Assembly (NCBI GenBank): GCA_023390485.1
Contig: JAEWCT010000326.1
Coordinates: 1-5,130, forward strand
DNA length: 5,130 nucleotides
Source: Pseudomonadota bacterium
Lineage (GTDB): Bacteria; Pseudomonadota; Alphaproteobacteria; Rhizobiales; Hyphomicrobiaceae
Direction: 5' to 3'
Under the pieces are notes generated by a model. That model saw nothing but the letters and a program-made list of their open reading frames with translations, searched no databases and was not told the origin of the DNA. A program made the position numbers and the translations under genes. The stretch's first letter is position 1; every line of letters begins with the position of its first letter. Shown here piece by piece: positions 1 to 5,130 of the stretch.

Positions 1-1438
1 TTCCGCCGATGGACTTGATCCGCGGCGGCGAAAGGCTTTGTCCGGGCAGATTGTCGATGCCGCTTTTCGCGCCGGGATTGCGGAGCGCTGCGGTCTCGAA
101 GCCGGCATGTCACCAAGCGACGCTCTGATGCGCATCGACGCATTTCTCTGCGACGTGAAAGAGCTGGCGATCCGTGACGGTCTGCATGTCATCGATGATA
201 CCGAACTCGATGCCATCGTCCGCGCGCTCGATGGAAAGTTCATCGAGCCGGGGCCGGCGGGCGCGCCGAGTCGCGGGCGGTCCGATGTGCTGCCTACCGG
301 GCGCAATCTCTTCAGTGTCGATCCGCGAAGCGTGCCGACGCCGACTGCCTGGGCGAACGGAAGGCGCGCCGCCAAGGCTATTCTCGATCGTTACGTCGGC
401 GATCACGGCGACTGGCCGCGCGCCATCGTGCTCGATCTTTGGGGCAGCGCGACGCTGCGCACGGGCGGGGAAGAGCTTGCGACGGCGCTGGCTTTGCTCG
501 GCGTTCGCCCGGTGTGGGACCATCGCTCCTATCGCGTTACGGGGATCGAGACGGAAGCGTTGGCCGGACTCGGCCGCCCGCGCGTAGATGTGACGTTGCG
601 CATTTCTGGACTTTTCCGCGACATGTTCGGTGCGCAGCTTGCGCTCTTCGACAGTGCCGTCTCTCTCGTTGCAGGTTTATCGGAAGACGAGGCCGACAAT
701 CCGCTGCGTGCGGCGCATGTCGGAGACGGGAGGATCGATCGCATATTCGGTCCGGCCGATGGCAGTTACGGTTCCGGTGTTATGCAGCATATCGATCGCG
801 GCGACTGGTCGAAACGCGAAGACCTCGGCGGGGCTTACCTCGAGAGTTCGGCGCACAGCTATCGCAATGATGTTGCCGGTCACGAGGCTGGTGAAGATTT
901 CAAAGATCGGGTCAAGGCCGCGGACGCGTTCGTTCACGTGCAGGACCATAGCGAGATTGATCTGCTAACCGGCGGCGATTTCGCGGCTCACGAAGGTGGC
1001 TTTGCTGCCGCGGCTGCAGCCGTCGGCAACAGTGGCGTCGCGCTTTATCATGGCGATACGGCCGCGCCCGAAACGCCGCGCGTCCGGACGCTCCAAGAAG
1101 AATGCGCGCGCGTCATTCACGGCCGCGCCGCCAATTCGCGCTGGATCGAAGGTCAGATGCGGCACGGCTTTCGCGGCGCTGCCGAGATGGCGAAAAGCGT
1201 CGATGCGGCGTTCGCGTTCGCCGCGACGGCATCGGCGGTCGACAACGGTGGCTTTGAGCGGCTCTACAATGCGTATCTCGGCGATCCTGCGGTCGCGGCA
1301 TTCATCGAACGGGAAAATCCGGCGGCGATGGAAGCGATGCGCCGGCGTTTCGCAGAGGCGATTTCGCGAGGGCTTTGGCAGCCGCGCCGCAATGATTTAG
1401 AAACCGGAATAGGCAAGCCGCGCGAGGCCGCCGAATGA
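1..1438 (+). CDS. cobN: Cobaltochelatase subunit CobN, C-terminal part (5' end outside window)
   Basis: This is the large, porphyrin/corrin-binding subunit of the ATP-dependent cytoplasmic CobNST chelatase, which inserts Co2+ into hydrogenobyrinic acid a,c-diamide. The reading frame is open from base 2, so the gene starts upstream; 478 residues are visible of a family length of about 1,250-1,300. Numbering from the first full codon, conserved CobN stretches appear in order: LDPRRRKAL near residue 5, LCDVKELAIRDGLHVI near 50, LWGSATLRTGGEELATALAL near 145-165, RPVWDHRSYRVTGIE near 170, DVTLRISGLFRDMF near 200, YGSGV near 255, HVQDHSEIDLL near 310, NSRWIEGQMRHGFRGAAEMA near 375 and the terminal RGLWQPRRND. 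The related magnesium chelatase BchH/ChlH shares the fold, but the cob neighbours and the RGLWxPRRN ending favour CobN. The stop codon overlaps the cobG start by four bases. No frameshift or lost motif is seen in the visible part. Confidence 0.96.
   Translation, partial: SADGLDPRRRKALSGQIVDAAFRAGIAERCGLEAGMSPSDALMRIDAFLCDVKELAIRDGLHVIDDTELDAIVRALDGKFIEPGPAGAPSRGRSDVLPTGRNLFSVDPRSVPTPTAWANGRRAAKAILDRYVGDHGDWPRAIVLDLWGSATLRTGGEELATALALLGVRPVWDHRSYRVTGIETEALAGLGRPRVDVTLRISGLFRDMFGAQLALFDSAVSLVAGLSEDEADNPLRAAHVGDGRIDRIFGPADGSYGSGVMQHIDRGDWSKREDLGGAYLESSAHSYRNDVAGHEAGEDFKDRVKAADAFVHVQDHSEIDLLTGGDFAAHEGGFAAAAAAVGNSGVALYHGDTAAPETPRVRTLQEECARVIHGRAANSRWIEGQMRHGFRGAAEMAKSVDAAFAFAATASAVDNGGFERLYNAYLGDPAVAAFIERENPAAMEAMRRRFAEAISRGLWQPRRNDLETGIGKPREAAE
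1424..1438 (+). promoter_or_regulatory. cobN/cobG ATGA coupling junction with ribosome-binding site
   Basis: The cobG ATG (1435-1437) overlaps the cobN TGA (1436-1438). GAGG at 1424-1427 lies seven bases before the ATG, good Shine-Dalgarno spacing inside the cobN reading frame. This supports the chosen cobG start, and cobG can probably also be initiated independently. Confidence 0.7.
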
Positions 1439-2703
1439 CCGCGCCCGCTCACTTGATAAAGGGATGGTGTCCAGGAGCGCTTCGGCCGATGCGCTCTGGC
1501 GACGGGCTGCTCGTGCGCATCAAACCGCGTGCGGGGACTTTCTCAATTTCCGCTCTGGCGGCCATTGCGGATGCGGCGGCGCGCTTCGGTTCGGGCGAAA
1601 TCGACCTTACCAATCGCGGAAATCTGCAATTGCGTGGCGTATCGGACGATAGCTACGATGATGCGATCACCGCGCTTCGTGCGGCGGACTTGATCGATCG
1701 CTCGGCAGCCGTCGAGGCCGTGCGGAATGTCGTCGTCGATCCGCTGAGCGGCATCGATCCTGAGCGCCAAAATGTGCGCGATGTCGCCGCGCGGTTTGAA
1801 GACGTGCTCGCTGACGAGCCGCGGCTTTGGGCACTTCCGGGAAAATTCGGTTTCAGCTTTTCTGGAAACTCCGAGCCGGCGGTCGCGGGACGGGCAGCCG
1901 ACATCATGATCGCTGCGATGGGCGAAGGCTTTGACCTGTGCCTCGATGGCGTGGCTGAATTCCGGTGCGCGGTCACGGAAGGCGACGTCATCGACGCCGC
2001 GCGGCGGCTGGCGCTGGTGTTCTTGGAGCTTGCTGCCAAAGATCCGGCGCTCCGGAGAATGAAGGATGCCGTCGCGCGATTTGGCGCCGGGCGCATTTTC
2101 GAATTGGCCGGATTGCAGGCGTCTTCGCGAACGGTGGACGCGGCGATCGGGTCGGCGTCTGCTGGAATGCTTTCGCGTTCGGATCGCGTATTCGGAGTTG
2201 GCATCGGGCTGCCGTTTGGGCGCATTACAGCCGATCAGCTTCTGCTGCTCTGCCAATTCGCAGAGTCGGCGAAACTCAAGGACGTATTTACAAGTCCGCA
2301 GCGCATTCTCGTTTTTCCAGTCGCCGAGCGGGCGAGTGCCGAACGGGTTCTCCAGGCGGCCGATAAAATTGGCTTGATCGTCGTCCCCGAGGATCCCCGG
2401 CTGCAGATGGACGTGTGCCCTGGTTCGCCGGCATGCGGCAACGCTACCACCGATACACGCGGCGATGCGCGGCGTTTGGTCGATGCCCTGAATGGGTCGT
2501 TGAGCGGCTATTCGGTTCACGTTTCCGGCTGCGAAAAAGGCTGCGCCCGGCAGTCTGCGGCCGATTTCACGCTTATCGCGCGCGCGGGGCGCTACGATCT
2601 CATTAGCAACGGCGTTCCGGGCGATCCGACCGCGTTGGCAAATCTCGACGCGGATGATATCGGCAACGCCGTTTCACGCTTCATTTTGGACTCCGCATCA
2701 TGA
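1435..2703 (+). CDS. cobG: Precorrin-3B synthase CobG
   Basis: CobG is an iron-sulfur monooxygenase that uses O2 to turn precorrin-3A into precorrin-3B (C20 hydroxylation and gamma-lactone formation), which prepares the ring for contraction by CobJ. The protein has 422 residues and the nitrite/sulfite-reductase-like layout: a first ferredoxin-like half-domain with GWCPGALRPM (10-19) and TNRGNLQLRG (59-68), then LPGKFGFSFSG (134-144), a second half-domain with FGVGIGLPFGRI and FTSPQRILVFPV, and the cluster-binding motif. That motif is CPGSPAC (C328, C334) followed by GCEKGC (C366, C370), the CX5C...CX3C pattern of 4Fe-4S ligands. CobG differs from true sulfite reductases in its shorter length and context. 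The ATG at 1435 is preferred because it overlaps the cobN stop (ATGA), has GAGG seven bases upstream, and places GWCPG at the usual N-terminal position. It is slightly shorter than the P. denitrificans protein (about 459 residues) but all cysteines are intact. Confidence 0.96.
   Translation: MTAPAHLIKGWCPGALRPMRSGDGLLVRIKPRAGTFSISALAAIADAAARFGSGEIDLTNRGNLQLRGVSDDSYDDAITALRAADLIDRSAAVEAVRNVVVDPLSGIDPERQNVRDVAARFEDVLADEPRLWALPGKFGFSFSGNSEPAVAGRAADIMIAAMGEGFDLCLDGVAEFRCAVTEGDVIDAARRLALVFLELAAKDPALRRMKDAVARFGAGRIFELAGLQASSRTVDAAIGSASAGMLSRSDRVFGVGIGLPFGRITADQLLLLCQFAESAKLKDVFTSPQRILVFPVAERASAERVLQAADKIGLIVVPEDPRLQMDVCPGSPACGNATTDTRGDARRLVDALNGSLSGYSVHVSGCEKGCARQSAADFTLIARAGRYDLISNGVPGDPTALANLDADDIGNAVSRFILDSAS
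2700..2703 (+). promoter_or_regulatory. cobG/cobH ATGA coupling junction
   Basis: The cobH ATG (2700-2702) overlaps the cobG TGA (2701-2703). The upstream sequence offers only a GGA at 2688-2690, so termination-reinitiation is the likely way cobH is translated; that mechanism is inferred. Confidence 0.65.
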
Positions 2704-3329
2704 CGGTTCAAGACTACATCCGGGACGGCGCGGCGATTTACGCGCGCTCCTTTGCGATCATTCGCGCCGAGGCAGATCTCGCGCGTTTTTCGCCGGAGGA
2801 AGAACGTGTGGCCGTGCGGATCATCCACGCGTGCGGCATGGTCGAAATCGCGCGCGACATTATCATGTCGCTGTCATTTGCGCAGAGCGCCATGTCGGCC
2901 CTGGCTGCGGGTGCGCCGATCCTCTGCGACTCGATGATGGTCGCCGACGGGATCACGCGGGCGCGCCTCGCAGCAAAAAATCCGGTTATCTGCACCCTTC
3001 GCGATCCGAGGGTGCCGGAAATTGCCGCCGAGATCGGCAATACGCGGACGGCGGCAGCGATGGAGCTATGGAAGCCGCATCTTGCGGGTTCCGTTGTCGT
3101 CGTCGGCAATGCGCCGACGGCTCTTTTCCGTCTTCTCGAGTTGCTGAACGCGGGAGCGCCGAAGCCGGCGGCGGTCATCGGCATGCCGGTCGGTTTTGTG
3201 GGCGCAATCGAATCGAAGGAGGCGCTAGCCGCCGACGGGCGCGTTCCATTCGCGATCGTGCGCGGCCGCAAGGGTGGCAGCGCCATGGCCGCAGCAGCCG
3301 TCAACGCGCTTGCGAGCGAGGCCGAATGA
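2700..3329 (+). CDS. cobH: Precorrin-8X methylmutase CobH
   Basis: CobH is a cytoplasmic isomerase that moves the methyl group from C11 to C12 of precorrin-8X, giving hydrogenobyrinic acid, the last macrocycle step before amidation. The 209-residue protein matches the usual length (about 210) and the CobH/CbiC family end to end: DYIRDGAAIYARSFAIIRAE (5-24), IIHACGMVE with the catalytic-type histidine at H43, AGAPILCDSMMVADGITRAR (about 71-89), CTLRDPRVPEIA (from C98), GNTRTAAAMELW with R116, GNAPTALFRLLE, and GMPVGFVGAIESKEAL. S17, H43 and R116 sit where the family active site is expected, as I recall it from the P. denitrificans enzyme. The start codon at 2700 overlaps the cobG stop (ATGA). 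Upstream there is only a weak GGA nine bases away, so initiation probably depends on ribosomes ending cobG. The presence of cobG and cobN argues for the aerobic CobH role over anaerobic CbiC. Confidence 0.97.
   Translation: MTVQDYIRDGAAIYARSFAIIRAEADLARFSPEEERVAVRIIHACGMVEIARDIIMSLSFAQSAMSALAAGAPILCDSMMVADGITRARLAAKNPVICTLRDPRVPEIAAEIGNTRTAAAMELWKPHLAGSVVVVGNAPTALFRLLELLNAGAPKPAAVIGMPVGFVGAIESKEALAADGRVPFAIVRGRKGGSAMAAAAVNALASEAE
3318..3329 (+). promoter_or_regulatory. cobH/cobI ATGA coupling junction
   Basis: The cobI ATG (3326-3328) overlaps the cobH TGA (3327-3329). GAGG at 3318-3321 is only four bases from the ATG, and GAG at 3314-3316 is nine bases away, so the ribosome-binding site is present but its spacing is imperfect. 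Confidence 0.65.
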
Positions 3330-4069
3330 ACGAGGTGAAGTCCGGGACGTTGTTCGGAGTCGGTCTTGGGCCGGGAGATCCGGAGCTCATGACGCTGAAA
3401 GCGGTGCGCGTGCTTGGCGCAGCGCCCGTCGTCGCGCATTTTCGCAAGAGCGGCCGGCCGGGTCACGCCCGCACGATTGCGAACGCGTACATTTCCGGAG
3501 CCGTCATCGAGGCAGCGTTCGATTATCCGGTGACGACCGAGATCGATTTTCGTGAAGACGGTTATGTTTCGGCAATCCGCGAGTTTTACGCGGAGTGTGC
3601 GGAGGCGATCGCGGGGCATCTCGGTGCTGGGCGCGACGTGGCGCTTCTCTGCGAAGGCGATCCGTTCTTCTACGGATCATTTCTGCACATGTACGATCGC
3701 ATCAAGTCGGCGTATCCGGTCACGGTGATACCCGGCATCACGGGCATGTCAGGATGCTGGACGGCGGCACGTGCGCCGATCACCTACGGCGATGATATAT
3801 TGGCGGTGCTGCCAGGCACGCTCGATCGCGCCGTTCTTGCGAAACATCTCGAGGGCGCGGACGCTGCCGTCATCATGAAAGTCGGTCACAACCTGCAGAA
3901 GATCAAGGAAGCGCTGCGCGACGCGGGGCGCTTTCAAGATGCCATTTATGTCGAGCGGGGAACGATGCCGGGCGAACGGATCGTGCCGCTTGCCGACCTC
4001 GGCGATTGCGCAGTTCCCTATTTCTCGATCGTGCTGCTGCCGGGCGGCCGTGGGCGGCGCATCTCATGA
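3326..4069 (+). CDS. cobI: Precorrin-2 C20-methyltransferase CobI
   Basis: CobI uses S-adenosylmethionine to methylate precorrin-2 at C20, forming precorrin-3A, the substrate of CobG. The 247-residue protein is close to the usual length (about 245) and has the tetrapyrrole methylase (SUMT-like) fold signatures: GVGLGPGDPELMTLKAVRVL (11-30), YPVTTEIDF, LLCEGDPFFYGSF with C109-EGDP-113, and IPGITGMSGCWTAARAPITY (from I135). The GDPELMTLKA and EGDPFFYGS forms are typical of CobI/CbiL and not of the other corrin methyltransferases. The frame stays open far upstream inside cobH, but homology begins at FGVGLGPGDPE; the ATG at 3326 overlaps the cobH stop (ATGA), and GAGG lies just four bases before it. 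CobI and its neighbour CobJ are paralogues of one methylase superfamily. The gene ends in an ATGA overlap with cobJ. Confidence 0.96.
   Translation: MNEVKSGTLFGVGLGPGDPELMTLKAVRVLGAAPVVAHFRKSGRPGHARTIANAYISGAVIEAAFDYPVTTEIDFREDGYVSAIREFYAECAEAIAGHLGAGRDVALLCEGDPFFYGSFLHMYDRIKSAYPVTVIPGITGMSGCWTAARAPITYGDDILAVLPGTLDRAVLAKHLEGADAAVIMKVGHNLQKIKEALRDAGRFQDAIYVERGTMPGERIVPLADLGDCAVPYFSIVLLPGGRGRRIS
4066..4069 (+). promoter_or_regulatory. cobI/cobJ ATGA coupling junction
   Basis: The cobJ ATG (4066-4068) overlaps the cobI TGA (4067-4069). The preceding 20 bases are G/C-rich with no AGGAG-like sequence, so coupling to cobI translation is the likely mode of initiation; this is inferred. Confidence 0.65.
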
Positions 4070-4821
4070 AGGGGCAGCTCGTCATCGCCGGTCTCGGACC
4101 CGGGCCGGAAGGCTGGGTTACGCCAGCCGCTACGGAGGCCGTCGCGGCCGCGGATATCATCCTCGGCTATACACCCTATGTGAACCGGATCACGGCGCGG
4201 CCAGGGCAGGTTCTCGAAGCGTCCGACAATCGCGAAGAACTGGCGAGAGCCGAGCGGGCGCTGACACTCGCAGCGGGCGGAAGCCGCGTTGTTGTCGTTT
4301 CGGGCGGCGATCCGGGTGTCTTCGCGATGGCGGCGGCGGTGTACGAGGCCGTCGAGAGCAATCCGGCGTCGGCGGAGTGTGTCGACATTCGCGTCGAGCC
4401 GGGCGTGACGGCGATGCTTGCTGCGGCGGCGCGCATCGGTGCTCCGTTGGGGCATGACTTTTGCGCCATTTCGCTTTCAGACAATTTGAAGCCATGGGCG
4501 ACGATCGAGAAGCGCTTGCGGCTCGCGGCCGAGGCGGACTTCGTTATCGCGCTCTACAACCCTGCTTCGAAGGCTCGTCCGCAGCAGATCAGGATGGCGT
4601 TCGAAATTCTGAGTGCGGTGCTGCCGCCTGAAACGATTGTCGTCTTCGCTCGCGCCGTCGGACGGCCGGACGAGGAGATCGATGTGGCGACACTCGCACG
4701 CGCGCCGGATATGCCGTGCGATATGCGCACGCTTGTCATCATCGGTTCACAGGCCACACGTCAGGTGAAGTCCCCCGATGGGCGCGCGTGGGTTTATACG
4801 CCGCGCGCGGAGCGACGATGA
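4066..4821 (+). CDS. cobJ: Precorrin-3B C17-methyltransferase CobJ
   Basis: CobJ uses S-adenosylmethionine to methylate precorrin-3B at C17 and brings about ring contraction with extrusion of C20, giving precorrin-4. The 251-residue protein agrees with the usual single-domain length (about 254). Signatures are VIAGLGPGPEGWVTPAA (from V6), DIILGYTPYVNRI, VVVVSGGDPGVFAMAAAVYE with SGGDPG at 79-84, VEPGVTAMLAAAARIGAPLG, DFCAISLSDNLKPW, IALYNPASKARPQQI and MRTLVIIGS. The SLSDNLKPW and LYNPxSxxRPxQ blocks are specific to CobJ/CbiH. The frame is open 20 codons upstream, but those would lie inside cobI and do not resemble the family. The ATG at 4066 in the ATGA overlap with cobI gives the expected N-terminus, although no clear Shine-Dalgarno sequence precedes it, which suggests coupled initiation. 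The last nine codons, including the stop, overlap the end of cobK on the other strand. Confidence 0.96.
   Translation: MKGQLVIAGLGPGPEGWVTPAATEAVAAADIILGYTPYVNRITARPGQVLEASDNREELARAERALTLAAGGSRVVVVSGGDPGVFAMAAAVYEAVESNPASAECVDIRVEPGVTAMLAAAARIGAPLGHDFCAISLSDNLKPWATIEKRLRLAAEADFVIALYNPASKARPQQIRMAFEILSAVLPPETIVVFARAVGRPDEEIDVATLARAPDMPCDMRTLVIIGSQATRQVKSPDGRAWVYTPRAERR
4794..4821. other. Convergent 28-base overlap of cobJ and cobK coding ends
   Basis: The cobJ stop on the + strand is TGA at 4819-4821 and the cobK stop on the - strand is the complement of 4794-4796, so both genes code through the same 28 bases. A self-complementary 10-base run (CCGCGCGCGG) is at 4801-4810, but it has no loop and no T-run on either side, so it does not qualify as an intrinsic terminator. 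Confidence 0.85.
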
Positions 4822-5130
4822 CGATGCGTTTCGATCCAGGCCAGCGCTTCCTCCACCGACGTCACGGTCGGTCGCAAGCCGATCGCGGGGCGGCGAACCA
4901 TGTGCACCTTGATGCCGAGTTGGCCCGCGGCTTCGATCTTGGAATATGTGGCGTCGCCGCCCGCGTTCTTGGCGAGCACGTGGCGGATGCCGTGGTGGGT
5001 GAAAAGCGCGATGTCGTCTTCCGTGCGAAAGGGCCCGCGCGCCGCGATGATCGTCGCGCCGGTGAGGTTTGCGGGCGGTTCGCTCGCATCGACGACGCGG
5101 ATTACGTAACGATGCTGTGGCGCTCCACTC
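4794..5130 (-). CDS. cobK: Precorrin-6A reductase CobK, C-terminal part (5' end outside window)
   Basis: CobK is the NADPH-dependent reductase that converts precorrin-6A to precorrin-6B in the aerobic corrin pathway. Reading the complementary strand from the right edge, the frame is open through 111 codons and ends at a TAA (complement of 4794-4796); the family is about 250 residues, so the N-terminal half or more is missing. Visible CobK signatures in order are ARGPFRTEDDIALFTHHGI (complement of roughly 4987-5043), HVLAKNAGGDATYSKIEAA with the conserved KN-x-GG motif, GIKVHMVRRPAI, and the terminal TVTSVEEALAWIE. A GTG at 4977-4979 is an internal valine codon, not a start. The gene faces cobJ and overlaps its last 28 bases; the extra basic tail after ALAWIE (THRHRRSARGV) lies in and beside this overlap. 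It must be transcribed from a separate promoter to the right. Confidence 0.94.
   Translation of the reverse strand, partial: SGAPQHRYVIRVVDASEPPANLTGATIIAARGPFRTEDDIALFTHHGIRHVLAKNAGGDATYSKIEAAGQLGIKVHMVRRPAIGLRPTVTSVEEALAWIETHRHRRSARGV

Noticed and set aside
38..40. TTG as a possible start of a shorter CobN-like gene
   Set aside because: The same frame is open to the left edge and already reads conserved CobN sequence (LDPRRRKAL) before this codon, so the TTG is internal.
1543..2520. A 325-codon open frame on the - strand opposite cobG
   Set aside because: It lies wholly inside a confidently identified gene, its product is rich in Arg, Ala and Pro without any recognisable motif, and long antisense frames are expected in GC-rich genes with biased third positions.
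2654..3325. An N-terminal extension of CobI by about 224 codons, which would look like a fusion protein
   Set aside because: The extension is the out-of-frame reading of cobH. Its translation is low-complexity Arg/Gly/Ala-rich sequence, and the family N-terminus begins just after the ATG at 3326.
2738..3619. A 293-codon open frame on the - strand opposite cobH and the start of cobI
   Set aside because: It spans the junction of two well-supported genes, shows no family motifs, and has the composition of an antisense shadow.
4006..4065. An upstream start giving CobJ 20 extra residues
   Set aside because: The extra residues are the out-of-frame end of cobI. CobJ family similarity begins at the ATG at 4066, which also fits the ATGA junction pattern.
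4797..4815. Possible intrinsic terminator around the CCGCGCGCGG palindrome
   Set aside because: The palindrome has no loop, and no run of T follows it on either strand.

Overview
The window is a dense piece of the late, oxygen-dependent (aerobic) cobalamin biosynthesis cluster of a GC-rich proteobacterium. The best guess is an alphaproteobacterium of the Hyphomicrobiales/Rhizobiales type. The reasons are the GC-rich codon use, the protein sequences (they resemble the CobG/H/I/J proteins of Pseudomonas denitrificans, now placed among the Rhizobiales) and the gene order. This placement rests on pattern recognition, not on a search.

Layout, left to right on the + strand: the 3' part of cobN (large subunit of the aerobic cobaltochelatase, 5' end outside the window), then cobG (precorrin-3B synthase), cobH (precorrin-8X methylmutase), cobI (precorrin-2 C20-methyltransferase) and cobJ (precorrin-3B C17-methyltransferase). 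Each of the four junctions is the same 4-base ATGA overlap of start and stop codon, so the five genes almost certainly form one translationally coupled operon. On the - strand the 3' part of cobK (precorrin-6A reductase) enters from the right and converges on cobJ, with the two coding regions overlapping by 28 bases. There is no intergenic DNA in the window: no gap over 300 bases, and no RNA gene, mobile element, CRISPR array, promoter or convincing hairpin terminator was seen.

How the genes work together: CobI methylates precorrin-2 at C20 to precorrin-3A. CobG uses O2 to make the hydroxylactone precorrin-3B. CobJ methylates C17 and contracts the ring to precorrin-4. After CobM and CobF steps (not in the window), CobK reduces precorrin-6A to 6B. 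After CobL (not in the window), CobH moves the C11 methyl group to C12 to give hydrogenobyrinate. CobN, with CobS and CobT, later inserts cobalt into the a,c-diamide. CobG together with CobN marks the aerobic, late-cobalt-insertion route.

I found no sign of an undescribed system. All genes belong to known families, with near-normal lengths where complete and with their key motifs. The points worth a second look are architectural: the run of identical overlaps with uneven ribosome-binding sites, the convergent cobJ/cobK overlap, an ORF opposite cobK that mimics a fifth coupled gene, and a high density of CGATCG.
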